A model generated the notes under the pieces. The model ran no database searches. It had not been told where the DNA came from and worked only from the letters and a program-made list of their open reading frames with translations. Shown here piece by piece: positions 10,405-21,508 of a stretch of 64,000 nt of DNA. Position 1 is the stretch's first letter, and each line of letters opens with the position of its first letter. Source of the stretch: Theocolax elegans (lineage: Eukaryota; Arthropoda; Insecta; Hymenoptera; Cerocephalidae); assembly GCA_026168455.1 (NCBI GenBank), contig CM047430.1, positions 2,309,473 to 2,373,472 of the forward strand, in the 5' to 3' direction. The translations under genes and the position numbers were made by a program.

Positions 10405-11523
10405 CGCCCTAGGTCGCGTTGTTATCGTCCTCGATAACGCAAAGGAGAAAGAAAGTTATATTCATTTCGTTTGTGATTTTAAATATTATGTAACTGAGAG
10501 AAATTCTACTCATTACTTTTTGATTATTATTTGTTATGTATGATGCTTTGTTGTTTGTATAATCAATGTTCATATCAACTGCGTCTAAGAGTTTGCGGCA
10601 ACTGGTTACATATGTGTTTGATTCTATGTTACTTTATACATGTAAAATGTAATGATGATGCATAAAATTTTAATCGCTTGTGTATATAATATTTTCATAG
10701 TTATAATTATGTAAATTTTTTTTCTCTAAGTCTCACAGAATAATTTGGTTCTTCTTTTTGTTCTTAGATTTGACATTATTGTTAGTGCCTATATAAAGAA
10801 TTTTACTTAAATTCTAAATTAATATAAATGTGTAGTACAATAATTTGATTGTGTGAGTGTGCGCATATTATCAAGTGTGTGTCGAGTTTGAAAGGTGGTA
10901 ACGTGAGAACTGGTGATGTGCTCGCGTTGTAACAAGTGTCCAGGAGTTATCAATGTTTGCATTCTTTGCAATGTCGTTGCGGCTACGAGTGCTAGAGTCG
11001 ATGGCCAACTTGTTGGATTACATTTCTTGGAGTTTTACCGAGATTGTATCTTTATTTCTTAGATGGTGTAAACGTTGAGGTCCTTTTTATTTTTGAGCTC
11101 GTGCTGAAATGAATCTAGAAATGATTAGTAGAAAGGGACCCCCTTTTTTGAGAAAAGGTTCTTTTTGAATATTGTTTTTAAGAATACTTTTAACTATCCT
11201 TCTTTCCTTTTATTTTTTTTTTTACTCTGAGTCGTGAATCTAATATTAATAGTTGTCGTTATCAACCTATGCAAACATAATTCTGACGATAAATGTATTT
11301 CATAAAATTACAAACTTAGCTTTTAGTTATTTTCATCAATCTATTTGTTTACTTTACAAGATAAGTCGTTGTAATGTGATAATGTTACGTGTTTTGTGAT
11401 GCGTGTGCGATTATGTGCCTGGAGCGATATAAGTAATGACACATTCGCTACTATGTAACTAAATATTCCTTTCCTTTTTTTTATTCAATTATTTATTTTT
11501 TCTTTTTTACTTGAAAAAGATGA
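10405..11523. other. Gypsy 3' untranslated region
   Basis: Lies between the envelope stop and the 3' LTR (minus orientation). AT-rich, no coding frame recognised. A clear polypurine tract immediately before the LTR is not obvious. Confidence 0.5.
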
Positions 11524-12790
11524 TTAGTATATATTATTTTTTTGTTTGCATTGATTTAGTGCTCCTTTTTTCTTTCTTTTTTTTGCAGGACTGGAAGACT
11601 GGATGAGAGATTGTTTGATCTCTGAGCTTGATCTGGGCGAGAGGATGAGTGACGTAGTTTGCTTGGATAGGCGTGAGAATGATTTGGGTTGTTTGATATT
11701 AGAGGATGTATCTAGGTTTTCTGAAGAATCAGTAAAGATACTTCGCTGTTGGTTTTGGCTATTTCTTCTTTCTATGTCTGGGTCTTGATTCTTGGAAGCA
11801 CGACTATGTAAATGCATGAATAAATTTGTTAATGACGAAAAAATTGCAGCTAGCAGATGCTTACTGCAGCCGTATCCGCTATGCAATGTGTAAGTCCTAA
11901 TCAGTAAATCGAAAATAGCTTTGAGTAGTTGGAAAGCTCCAACTATGCCGATAATTCCTGCGCAAAATATGCCAAAGGAAGTAAACTTAGTTTGTAGTGA
12001 TTTAAAAAGTGATTCTGTTTTCTTTTGCAGGTAGTCTTCGTCTATTAATGCAGCATAATTTCCTTGTGACGTCAGTTGAGCTTTATTGGCTATTTTTCTT
12101 GAAACTTCACGCGAGAAAGCAGCATGCTCTAGAGGAAATAAGATATGCTCTTGCGCTCGCTCCATTTCATCATTTGTGTAGATTCCGCTATTTATTATAT
12201 TTTTGATATCTTGATAATGCTAAGTAGGGTTTGAAGTAAGACTAATTATTTGCGGTTATTGTATATTTGCAGAAGTAGACGGAAATCTGTACCATCCGTT
12301 ATATATAAAAAAGTATATAGGTAGTAGCGGGTTGCAATCACGCGCTACGCTATTTTTTGAAAGAATTCTCGATTTGGACTTAAGAAAGTACGAGGCGTTG
12401 TTACAAGTGACTAGTAAGTCTTCGTAGCAACTCTCTGTATTGCGTATTCTGCATTGCATTTCTGAGCATTTAAATACGTATACCGCCTCTCCTGCTGAGT
12501 AAGCCATATGACCTGGCTCTTTCATGATAGTGAGAGTGAAAAGGTCTGGATGTTGATGAATAAGACCGAATGCAGCGGACATGATTTGTCTCTCTGTTTG
12601 ACATTTGCTTTGTAATGTATCTTGATACAAGGTTTTAAATTGCGTCTTTATATGCTTCGATACATAGGATATTTTTGTATTCAAGTATACTTCTTGGAGT
12701 ATTTCATTAATGTTGGGTGACTTTCTTGAAGCGAATATATTATTGCTTGTTTTTTCATAAATAAACAATTTACTGTGTTCAGTTACAAGT
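11524..12790 (-). pseudogene. Envelope-like gene, C-terminal part (chuvirus-like glycoprotein)
   Basis: Two frames (12256-12768 and 11524-12165) with a stop between them continue the envelope. The first has a cysteine-spaced ectodomain segment (start CQTERQIM, later CNPLLPIYF). The second carries a hydrophobic segment FGIFCAGIIGIVGAFQLL suited to a membrane anchor, and a basic, serine-rich cytoplasmic tail ending KKRKKKGALNQ. The order and residue pattern match the C-terminal half of chuvirus-type glycoproteins. Premature stops and the upstream insertion show this copy is dead. No restored version is given. Confidence 0.75.
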
Positions 12791-13144
12791 AATGTGTAAC
12801 GGAGTGAATCATTGCCGGACCTTGCTCAGATTCCAGGATTCAGGTTTTAAGGAATTTGAAATAAAGTACCACTATTTATAATAAAGGCTAATTATTATTA
12901 AGACTATGTACAGATATATAAAAAATAAATAAAGATATAGTGTAAATGTTGCCAGCCCGCCTGGTCTTGGTCGGGTGAAATAGCTAATTAGTCTGTAATC
13001 AAAACAAGACAAAATACTTAATTATTACGCGATCTACGAACTTTACAATGCTGTCTTATAACTAGTTTCCTAAACGGACGCGACTAACGGGTATCGTGTA
13101 TGCTCGCACGGTAATACGATTCGGGCTAGTATGTATGTTCACGG

Positions 13145-13490
13145 AGGGGCGGTCGGGATAGTCCACGTGTGCTCACGAGGACACGGTCAGGATAATCTAC
13201 GTGTGCTCACGAAGATACGGTCGGGATAATCCACGTGTGCTCTCGAGGGTGCGGTCGAGATAATCTACGTGTGCTCACGAAGATACGGTCGGGATAACCC
13301 ACGTGTGCTCACGAGGGTGCGGTCGGGATAATCTACGTGTGCTCACGAAGATACGGTCGGGATAATCCACGTGTGCTCACGAGGATACGGTCAGGATAAC
13401 CCACGTGTGCTCATGAGGGTGCGGTCGGGATAATCCACGTGTGCTCACGAGGATACGGACAGGATTAGACACCACGTGTGCTCACGAGGT
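13145..13490 (+). repeat. Minisatellite, about 34-bp unit, about 10 copies
   Basis: Unit of the form CACGTGTGCTCACGA followed by RGRTRCGGTCGGGATAAYC. Successive copies alternate between AAGATACGG and AGGGTGCGG variants. The CACGTG palindrome recurs in most units; some have TACGTG. Degenerate copies continue to about 13620. Confidence 0.92.
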
Positions 13491-13957
13491 GCCTACGGTA
13501 GGATGCGGTTACGGTAACGGTCGGTACGGTATACGGTAACCGTGTTTACGAACGTGTGCTCACGAACGTATCCACGGTTGCTGCACTAGGTCGGAGAAAG
13601 GGGCTGGTCGTGTGCTCACGGCCAGTCCGATCTGTCGTCCAGTTGCAGACTGACTACTGGTGGTTTCAATGCGCCTTATATATCCGATTCTACGAGAGCG
13701 CGCATGCGTATAACGCCTGTCCCCCCACTCCGGACGGGGTCAATGAACTGGCGAGCAGGCACAGTAGTGGGGAGGCGGTCAATGACTCTAATCTATTTAT
13801 AGCGCGGTCGTTGAACTCGCGTTTAACGGCACGTGTCTATCGCGAAGCTATCTTAATATACTACGTACTTATTATAATTATTTTAATTCTAAATATTCTT
13901 ATTGGTTACAGGATTTGGTCTCGGATAAATATAGTAGATTAATAATTTATAAATTGA

Positions 13958-14956
13958 GGAGCTGGATGCAAGAACACGCCGAGCGCGGCGAATGGATAGA
14001 GGAGGCGGAGAGAAATTAAGAAATTGACGTCACCGTGACCAAATTTTTTAATTTGCCGAATTTAATTTAAAAAAATACTGTCGTATGCAGAATTAAAAGA
14101 TGCAACTTTTTTCTATTTAATGTTTTTCTGTACGATGTACAGATCAAATGAAAAAAATTAAGAATATAAAGATAAATAAAGATATTTTATAGCATCAAAA
14201 AGCAGTTATTATATTTAAACCATTTTTATGCTGTAGTTGGATACAATATTACAATGCGATTTTCAATAAATAACAAAGACGGCCAGATTTATGCCGCGAA
14301 GCAGATGACCATTACGGCGACGAAGTCGATGTTCATTTGTTTACAATTTCGTTGTTTATATTTATGAGTGTACACAAAATTTATTTCTCTGATTTTGGCG
14401 CTTGCTCTATCTGCGAAATTTTTTATCCAAATAAGCTGAAATTTTTAAGAAATTATCTTCAAATATAAACGAACAAATCTCTCGATGGAAGTTTGCGAAG
14501 TCTAAGACTTTACAACACACTTTCGGGTACTAAATACTGAAACCGTATTAAAAGCTTGTTATTTACGTTAAGTTCAATTGTTGTATAAAATTTGTTTAAA
14601 GTAGAATTTGTTACAGGTTTATATTTATCGTTAGACTATATTAAGTATCTGTACGAAAAATCAGGGAATTTCATTAAGATTTGTCAAAGTTACAGCGATT
14701 CAATTTTGAAAAATGGATTAAAAATCCGTTCTCTAAATTTCCAGTTCTTAATTTTTTTTCATCTGATCTGCACATCGTACAGAAAAACATTAAATAGAAA
14801 AAAGTTGCCTCTTTTAATTCTGCATACGACAGTATTTTTTTAAATTAAATTCGGCAAATTAAAAAATTTGGTCACGGTGACGTCAATGTCTTAATTTCTC
14901 TCCGCCTCCTCTATCCATTCGCCGCGCTCGGCGTGTTCTTGCATCCAGCTCCTCAA
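13958..14956. mobile_element. Non-autonomous DNA element with about 210-bp terminal inverted repeats
   Basis: Left end GAGGAGCTGGATGCAAGAAC is mirrored at the right end (GTTCTTGCATCCAGCTCCTC). Similarity between arms extends inward about 210 bases (13958-14166 against 14742-14956) and includes a CATACGACAGTATTTTTT stretch and GACGTCACCGTGACC. Both ends are bordered by AATT. The interior of about 570 bases has no coding frame. Inserted within the sequence that interrupts env. Confidence 0.8.
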
Positions 14957-14974
14957 TTAATTTTACGTAATATT

Positions 14975-15846
14975 AGTGCGTGTGTTTATCACACGTCACA
15001 AATGTAAAGCCACATATATTTAAAGAGTCCTTTATTTCTAAGCCAAACTGTATGTTACTCGACGAGTTTGCAAAATAAAGAGTTTCTTTTCCATTTGACG
15101 CTTTCGTACCTGGGCCTTCAAAAAGGATAATGTATTCTCCTTGCATGCAACTTGATCTCGGAGTGTATGTCCAAAAATGATGCGTATTATCAGAGCTAAT
15201 GCACTGGCTATCTGAGTAGACACATATTGTGTTGTCTTCTAAGATTAGCTTATTTTGTTTTTTTTTGCTATGGCTATTTTACTATTTGCTTGTATTTCAA
15301 GGTTATCAACTACTAATACGTTGGAGTACTCGTGACCATTGTGCTCATATGCGGTGCCTTTACATTCACCTTTATCGTTTAAAATACCTGCTATGTTTAG
15401 GCTAATCCTGTTAACCTTTTATTTAATTTTATTATCTACGATTTGATTGTAATATTTGAATTATCCATACTTCACGATATCGTGACATAACTCTTGTCAA
15501 TTTGCCTCTCGAACTTGGATTCTCTTCCATTAGCTAAAGAGTTGTGCGAGAATATTCCACACGTTACGATTTTTCTTGAGACTAGAATTCTGCAGGAAAT
15601 CACCTCAGTTTGCTCCTGATCACTGTGTTGGAGTAGTTGTACGTTGTTTACAGTAATGTTTGGTTCTTGATTGTTCAATTGGCAGTTTCCAATTTCTCTT
15701 GCAGAGAATACTGCCGATTGCTCATATTTGTTGCCGCAGTTGTAACCAATTAACTGTGTGGCTCCTTGCGTTATAAATGTAATTGCTATAATAACCAAAG
15801 CGTCGAGGCGTGCCATGTTTTCTGTGAATGATATGGGAGGTGTCAA
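14975..15846 (-). pseudogene. Envelope-like gene, N-terminal part (chuvirus-like glycoprotein)
   Basis: 15472-15846 is an open frame with a hydrophobic leader (MARLDALVIIAITFITQG) followed by a cysteine-containing ectodomain start. Downstream to about 14975 the similarity continues in shifting frames with stops, then halts at an insertion. The overall pattern of conserved Cys, Gly and Trp residues resembles the glycoproteins of chuviruses (Jingchuvirales), which are known to occur as env genes in arthropod LTR elements. It would be the membrane-fusion surface protein of the element. It is broken by frameshifts and by the inserted sequence at about 12790-14990. Placement after pol fits an env. 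Confidence 0.75.
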
Positions 15847-16001
15847 ATGATAATAGGTTATGTAAGAGGTGAAAGAAAAAGGGATATCAGAGATGCATAT
15901 GTGTTAACAGGAAAAAAAAATTTGTAGATACACTCCATACACATTTACAAATTAATAATTATTCTGTGTTCGTGCGCAAGCGTAAGTGTGATTTCGTGTT
16001 G

Positions 16002-16060
<59 letters not shown>

Positions 16061-16508
16061 CATAAATTACGCAATATTAGGAGATAAATAGATTAAATAT
16101 AATGTCAACTATTATTATAATTTTATGTACAATTAATTTTAAAGAAAGGTCAATTCCCTTTTCTTTTCTTTTTTAATTAATTCTTCGTTATTTAGAAAGG
16201 AAAGAAGAGGTGAAAATTCTGTTAAGCGACACGCGTTGCAATGGGAGTGCAAAAGGAGCGTCTAAATGTGATGTCCGTATACAAATTTTATACGTCAAAA
16301 GTGCAATACGCCAACTGTTAATAAACTATCTTCCTTTATTGTTTTTATAAATTAGGTTACTAATTAATTTTTGTGCTTTGCTTGATTAAGTGTTAATGAC
16401 TTGTCTATATATAGATAATTTAATCTTCTCACATATGTGTTATTGATATATTGAAAACGCTGCTGCGCCCAGGGGCGCGTAAAAAGGAAATGTTGATTAA
16501 CGTATTTG
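15847..16508. other. Gypsy spacer between pol and env, with (AT)n
   Basis: Non-coding stretch between the pol stop (16509) and the env start. Contains an AT dinucleotide tract at about 16008-16060. No gene seen. Confidence 0.6.
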
Positions 16509-19160
16509 TTATATTTTCGGAGGTGGATCTTTTATTGTAGTTGCCCTTTTTATTTTGTCTATGTGTGTTATTTTAGATATGTTTCCTCTCTGCAGTTTTA
16601 CATTATGATTTTTATAATTGATTTCTGTTATTTCGTAGGGACCTTCGTAAGTACTAGAAAATTTACCGATTTGCGGTTCTTTGAGCAGGTAAACAAATTC
16701 ACCTTCGCGAAAATGTTTAACGTTTAACTTCCTGTCGTAATAAAATTTTGACCTGTACTTCGCTTGAGTTAAGTTCATTGAAGCGAGTGTTTGATTTTGT
16801 GATAATGTCGATGTGAGATCGGCTAGATAATCATCATAAGTTAGTAGGTCTCTAGGAGGAAAACTCGATGGGGTACGAGCTTTTTCTCCGAATACGAGTT
16901 CGTGCGGCGTGAAATTCGTGGCTTCATGAACTGTGCAGTTATATGCGTGCTGACATAAGGAAATCCAATCGTCCCATTCATTTGTAGTATTTACATACTG
17001 CTTCAGGTATTCGGTTAAGGTATGGTGCATTCTTTCAATTCCTCCCTGAGATTGTGGGTGGTACGATGTTGAAGCGTACTTTTCGATCTTGAATATGTTT
17101 GAAAACTCTTTTAATAGTTTATTTTGAAAGTGCGTTCCCTGATCTGTGACTATCACGCGTGGCGGTCCGAAATATGCTATTAGCCTGTCAACTAATGTTT
17201 TTGCAACTTCAAGGGCATTGGCGAATCTAACAGGTGTAAGTATTACATATTTTGTTAGCCAACATTGAGCAGTAAGTATATAGCGATTATTGGCAGGAGT
17301 TGTTTTTAAGGGCCCGTAAAAATCTAGTGAATTTTTGTCAAAAGCATGGCTCGGTGTATTACTTATCAACAGTGGTAATTTTGTTTTACTTCGGACAATT
17401 TTTTTTTCTTGACATCCATTACAGCCGAGGACGAATTGTCTTACGTCTGGTCGCATGTTACGCCAATAGAAATCATTTGCGATTTTCTTATGTGTCTTAG
17501 TTATGCCTCTATGTCCGCCTATAGCTGATTGATGATACTCTTGAATTAATTTGTATCGCTCCTCCACTGACGGTACCGGTAAATTGTTGAGAAAAAATAC
17601 TATTGTTACTGAAATTCCTTGAAATACTATGTTGCACTGTTCGATGAAATATGACCATTCGGAAAGTGAGAGCATAGCCAGATCTCTGATAATCCCTATG
17701 CTTTCAATTTTGTGTGAAATTATTATTTCTTTGAAAACTTTGATACATCTTTTTGTGTCCGCCTTAAACGGTTTATCATTAAGATGTTTTTTTATAAAAA
17801 GACTCAAAATTAGTGTATCTTTGTTGTTAAAAATGTTAATTTCTTCTATGTTAAATGTTGAGTTGGATAAATTGTCGAGGCTAATAAATTGCCTTTCAAC
17901 TAATGCATTGATTATCTCCGTGTTGAAAAAATCCGTTGTCACCAGGAATGCGAGATTTTCTTGATAACGAAAAGGATGGGTTTTCGTTATTTGTACGTTA
18001 GTAAATGGTTGAACTTCCGTGTTTTCTAACACTGACCATGGTGGCTTTTCTCTTGGTGGTCTCGCATTTGCTATTACATGCGGAGCCAAGGATCTATTCA
18101 AAGGTGATAGCCGTGTGTTCGGTTCGCCACTCGAGTTTAGCATACTTTCGTTATCGCTGTCGCGGAGATTGGATTCGGAGTCAAGGCTGTCACAGTCAGC
18201 TGCTCGATGGAAGGGAGTCTCGCAGCTTGAAGTTGTCGACTCATCTCCGTCGGCGTTCTCCTTCGCTTTATCGGATTTGGAATTTCTTTTTTTGATATAA
18301 GGGGTAAAATGCCTATTCCTTAAATGTAGATGAATAAAGTCTCCTGAATTATCCGCGATGAAGTGGCAAAATTGCAATGTTTTATTTTCCAATTCGTAAT
18401 GTATGTAAATGTTTTTATGAAACGTGTGAGCAAATATGTATACACAATCTACGTCGCCATAATCGGTTTGCGACTCTAATTTTCTCTTTGCCTCGGACGG
18501 TTCTCCACATATCTCTAACATTGGTGAGTGCAGCAAAACATGCCTTAATTCTGTATCTGAAATATCTAATTCGCACAATTTGGTGAAACAATGAAATAAA
18601 CAATTCCCTGGTGGTTCGCTGGGAATGTTATGTGAATGTATCAATTTTACTGTAGGTTCAGCGCAGCTTGTACCTGGTTCGTAGACTCTGTATCTTCCTT
18701 GATAGTCTACTTCGCTTATTTCATTTATGTTTTCTTCTATGTTACCCTGAGTGTCTCGCTGATTAATATTTTGCGAATCTATATTCTCGCAATTTTCATA
18801 AATAAGATCATTGTTAACTGGTGAGTCATACGCTCGCTTACTATTATAAATTGATGACGACTCTTGAGACTTGTTGCCTGTGTCACCATGCTTTGATTGT
18901 GCAAAATCTGATAAGTCTGTAATAGATATGTTGTCATTTGGTTTGTAAAAAAGGTCACTCGCTCGTTTTTTTCCAGAAAGATCTGATTTCTCGCTGACGT
19001 CTGAGACCATTGGCTGACATGAATTTTCGTAATTTGATGCAAGGATTGGTGTTGCAAGGGTCTCGTTTACTCGTTGATTAAGGTGTTCGTCGTGCGAATC
19101 GTAGAGTGAATTCATTTTGCTGATCTCTGACGCGTTATTTCCTGTGGACATTTCCCACAC
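16509..19160 (-). CDS. Gypsy OTU-like domain plus integrase (883-residue frame)
   Basis: One long open frame. Residues about 1-160 are low complexity (N, S, D). Residues about 170-292 look like an OTU cysteine protease: PPGNCLFHCF with candidate nucleophile Cys187, and LRNRHFTPYI with candidate His284. The aspartate usually three residues before the cysteine is a proline here, so activity is uncertain. An acidic/serine-rich linker follows. From about residue 545 it is integrase: a zinc-binding module (GGHRGITKTH ... CNGCQ) and catalytic residues in SLDFYGPL, VIVTDQGTHF and GGIERMHHTL, then a C-terminal chromatin-binding-like region. The first ATG is a few codons after the GTG at 19160. It lies downstream of the truncated RT, so its own start may be artificial. 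Confidence 0.88.
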   Translation of the reverse strand: MWEMSTGNNASEISKMNSLYDSHDEHLNQRVNETLATPILASNYENSCQPMVSDVSEKSDLSGKKRASDLFYKPNDNISITDLSDFAQSKHGDTGNKSQESSSIYNSKRAYDSPVNNDLIYENCENIDSQNINQRDTQGNIEENINEISEVDYQGRYRVYEPGTSCAEPTVKLIHSHNIPSEPPGNCLFHCFTKLCELDISDTELRHVLLHSPMLEICGEPSEAKRKLESQTDYGDVDCVYIFAHTFHKNIYIHYELENKTLQFCHFIADNSGDFIHLHLRNRHFTPYIKKRNSKSDKAKENADGDESTTSSCETPFHRAADCDSLDSESNLRDSDNESMLNSSGEPNTRLSPLNRSLAPHVIANARPPREKPPWSVLENTEVQPFTNVQITKTHPFRYQENLAFLVTTDFFNTEIINALVERQFISLDNLSNSTFNIEEINIFNNKDTLILSLFIKKHLNDKPFKADTKRCIKVFKEIIISHKIESIGIIRDLAMLSLSEWSYFIEQCNIVFQGISVTIVFFLNNLPVPSVEERYKLIQEYHQSAIGGHRGITKTHKKIANDFYWRNMRPDVRQFVLGCNGCQEKKIVRSKTKLPLLISNTPSHAFDKNSLDFYGPLKTTPANNRYILTAQCWLTKYVILTPVRFANALEVAKTLVDRLIAYFGPPRVIVTDQGTHFQNKLLKEFSNIFKIEKYASTSYHPQSQGGIERMHHTLTEYLKQYVNTTNEWDDWISLCQHAYNCTVHEATNFTPHELVFGEKARTPSSFPPRDLLTYDDYLADLTSTLSQNQTLASMNLTQAKYRSKFYYDRKLNVKHFREGEFVYLLKEPQIGKFSSTYEGPYEITEINYKNHNVKLQRGNISKITHIDKIKRATTIKDPPPKI

Positions 19161-19309
19161 ATCTATTTGCAGATCTTTCTTATTTGGAGTATTATTCTTT
19201 TTATGTTAACTGCTAAGCTGGTATGATCGCTCTTTGCAAAGCTATCTAAAATTGACGACGTTGATTTATTTTCCGCCGATTTCTGAAGGATATCCCTGTA
19301 CGAAGGTAA

Positions 19310-19775
19310 AATCCCTGACGAAGGTCTATGGCTGTTATGTAACGACTGGCAGCAAGTTATCTAATATATCCGTCGTGAAAGGAAGCGGGTAGTATATTCC
19401 CATGGTTATTTCATTTAATTTTCGAAAGTCGGTGACTAATCTCTACCGTTTACTTCCTTTTGAGTCTGGGTGCTTAGGTACTATCCACATTGGTGAACAA
19501 TACGGAGAATTTGATGGCTCTATTATGTCACTTTCAAGTAACTTGTTTATCTTAACTTCCATCTGTTCTTTCAAAATTTTTGGGTATCTATATTGCTTTG
19601 TGCGGACTGGCTTATCAGATGATGTCTTTATCTCGTGTGTTATAAGATGAGTTGCGGGCAGCGCTTCTCCCTCTAATCCGAATACATACGGATTTTCGCA
19701 TATCAGCTGCTTTACGTGTTCTATTTCTTCTTGACTATTGCCTTCAAGGTTCACGAGTGACATAATTTTGCTCAC
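19310..19775 (-). pseudogene. Gypsy reverse transcriptase, N-terminal remnant
   Basis: The frame 19443-19775 encodes the start of a Ty3/Gypsy RT: THLITHEIKTSS, RTKQYRYP, LLESDIIEPSNSPY and SPMWIVPK. It ends in TAG at 19445-19443, where the family normally has a tryptophan. The same frame then continues with RLVTDFRKLNEIT and YYPLP, and a DLRQGF-like stretch follows before similarity ends. The catalytic YxDD core and RNase H are missing between here and 19160, so a deletion has removed most of RT. Confidence 0.85.
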
Positions 19776-19889
19776 TCTATCTTCTACACCGTGTATTGTT
19801 TCATTTGAGTCGGTTCTGCGAATAAGTCTTTTTATACTCGTGCTTCTATAATTATTCTCTTCATTGTCGTCCTCACCGACATTAATATC

Positions 19890-20500
19890 TTATTTTTCGA
19901 TAGGCGTCTCGCAATGTAACATTTCTACTTCCGGAATTGGAATTTCTATAGGTTCATGCCCCGTATTTATACAAAACGCATAAGTTTTGCCGTTTAAATT
20001 TGCGCCTAGAAAATTACCGAAAAGCAAATTACGACCTAAATTTTGGAGCGGGACCCAGCCTGCCATAACGTTAGAATTTTTTATTTTTGTAAACAATTGT
20101 AAATATTTTTCAGCGGCATTTATTTGCCCATCATATTTTGCAATTACGTCCTAACCAATGAGACCGTCAGTGTCTATTGGGAAATTTTCTGGGACTACGT
20201 GTAATTCGCATTGTAATCCTTGTAGCTTTATCACTGCTATTCCGAGTGTACGACTTTTTCCGTCCGTCACTCCTCTAATTTCCAAGGTAGTTTCCCTATT
20301 AATGCAAGTGTTCTTTTTTAACAAATTGACTTTAATTATGGATACGTCAGCTCCCGTATCGGTGTAAAAATTTGCTTGTTCGTTAGTTAAGTTGGGGCTA
20401 AATAGTTTGATGATTGGCGGCTTTCTTCCTGTAGTTAAAAATTTAAGACTTACAGCTTTCTGCGACGAGCATCTTCCGAGTTTAAATGTTTATTCTCATT
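19890..20500 (-). pseudogene. Gypsy aspartic protease region, interrupted by TAG
   Basis: Retroelement protease, which would cleave the Gag-Pol polyprotein. The catalytic motif FYTDTGADVS is encoded around 20370-20345 (the GAT codon at 20360). The second conserved loop, normally I-(L/I)-G-x-D, reads LIG, stop, DVI: a TAG at 20153-20151 interrupts the frame. The sequence then stays open to a stop at 19890 (ending MLHCETPIEK), including a linker toward RT. Flanked upstream by the nucleocapsid region and downstream by the RT frame. Confidence 0.8.
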
Positions 20501-20844
20501 ATTAGCTGATGAGTTATTCGCTGAATTTGCTAATTCTGTTCGATCGTCACTCCTTCTGCTATAAGATTGGAATCAATGATGCTGATTTGCGTTCCTTTCG
20601 TTGTTATATCTATTATTTGGGTTGCGATTGTCATCATTTCTGACGTCGCTACGTGCAAAATTTCTATAACTGTTATCCTTATACTGCTGTCGGTTATAAT
20701 CTCTATAAGTATTTTGGTTATTGATTTGCGACTTTCTGTAATGACTGTAATTATTTCTATTAAAATTTGTTCGATTGCTATTGTTATCTCTCTTGTGATT
20801 GTTGTTGTATGCGTGAATTTTGCCTGTTTTCAAATCATCCAATA

Positions 20845-20950
20845 GTATAAAACATTTTTCTGCCCTCCGGCCGGAAAGCGGCAACTTTCCGGCCGCTGCG
20901 CGAATTGAAGTCGCCGTTTTCCGGCAATGTCGAGCAGAAAAATAGTATAC
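20845..20950. repeat. Small imperfect hairpin inside gag
   Basis: Inverted arms of about 38 bases: CAGAAAAATRKTWTAC-type outer ends and a GGCCGGAAAGCGGC / GCCGTTTTCCGGC inner part, around a short GC-rich loop. Probably a tiny MITE-like insertion or part of a composite insertion with the next hairpin. Confidence 0.6.
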
Positions 20951-20958
20951 ACACCTTG

Positions 20959-21061
20959 GCCAGTAAAAAAGAAAGCCTCAGACCACATGATCGTCCACCT
21001 CGGCTTCGCCTCGGCCGACAATTACATGTGATCTGAGACATTTCTTATTTTACTGGCCATG
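20959..21061. repeat. 103-bp palindromic insertion inside gag
   Basis: Starts TGGCCAGTAAAAAAGAAAGC and ends with its near reverse complement (TTCTTATTTTACTGGCCA). The arms include CCTCAGACCACATG / CATGTGATCTGAG around a GC-rich centre. A short foldback element that splits the zinc knuckle. Confidence 0.75.
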
Positions 21062-21508
21062 ATATGTAATATACTATATCTGTTGAATGATCAGTTCTGT
21101 CACAATAAATGCAGGAAGTTGATTTGGCTTGCATGTTTGCGTTGCTTGAGTTCGGCCTATGAAATTCGGTAAGTTTGCGTTTACTAGATTCTCTTCATGA
21201 TTGCTTTGGGCTTGTGGTTGAGTATCTGGCGTGTTAAATTGTAAATGTTTGCGTACCTCTATTCTGTTTTCAAAAAGGTTTGCTAGTTGTATAGCCCTTC
21301 TTAAATTAGTTGGTTATTCGCACCGGACTTGATGGTCCAATGGCGGTCTTAAGCCTATCATAAAGTATTATAGCGCTTCCAGTTCGGCATGCTCCATTAA
21401 TGCTGATTTTCGCAAATCATTTGATACTGAGTCCGCGTTATAAATTATTATAAGACTGTTGAGAAGGGTTTGTACTTTGACGCCATAATCGCTGGTAGAT
21501 TCATTCGA

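Larger units (their letters stand above)
12796..14992. mobile_element. Unclassified insertion inside the Gypsy env, itself carrying a TIR element
   Basis: The envelope similarity stops near 14992 and resumes near 12790. The flanks read GTTAC and GTCAC on the plus strand, which could be a 5-bp target duplication with one change. After removing the nested element at about 13955-14956 the insertion is about 1.2 kb, non-coding, and contains a 34-bp minisatellite. It may be a solo LTR (ends near TGTGTAACGG and TTATCACA), but the termini are not certain. Confidence 0.55.
20573..21110 (-). pseudogene. Gypsy nucleocapsid region, zinc knuckle interrupted by hairpin insertions
   Basis: The first half of a CCHC zinc knuckle (CIYCDRTDH) is encoded near 21080-21105. 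Its last cysteine and an N/R-rich nucleic-acid-binding tail (RDNNSNRTNFNRNN and onward) are encoded at about 20573-20855. The two halves are separated by about 200 bases holding two small inverted-repeat sequences (20845-20950 and 20959-21061). The normal role would be to package element RNA. As seen, this copy cannot make an intact knuckle. Confidence 0.75.

Noticed and set aside
12256..12768. A stand-alone host gene at this frame
   Set aside because: It continues the envelope pattern on the same strand within the Gypsy LTRs and has no independent start.
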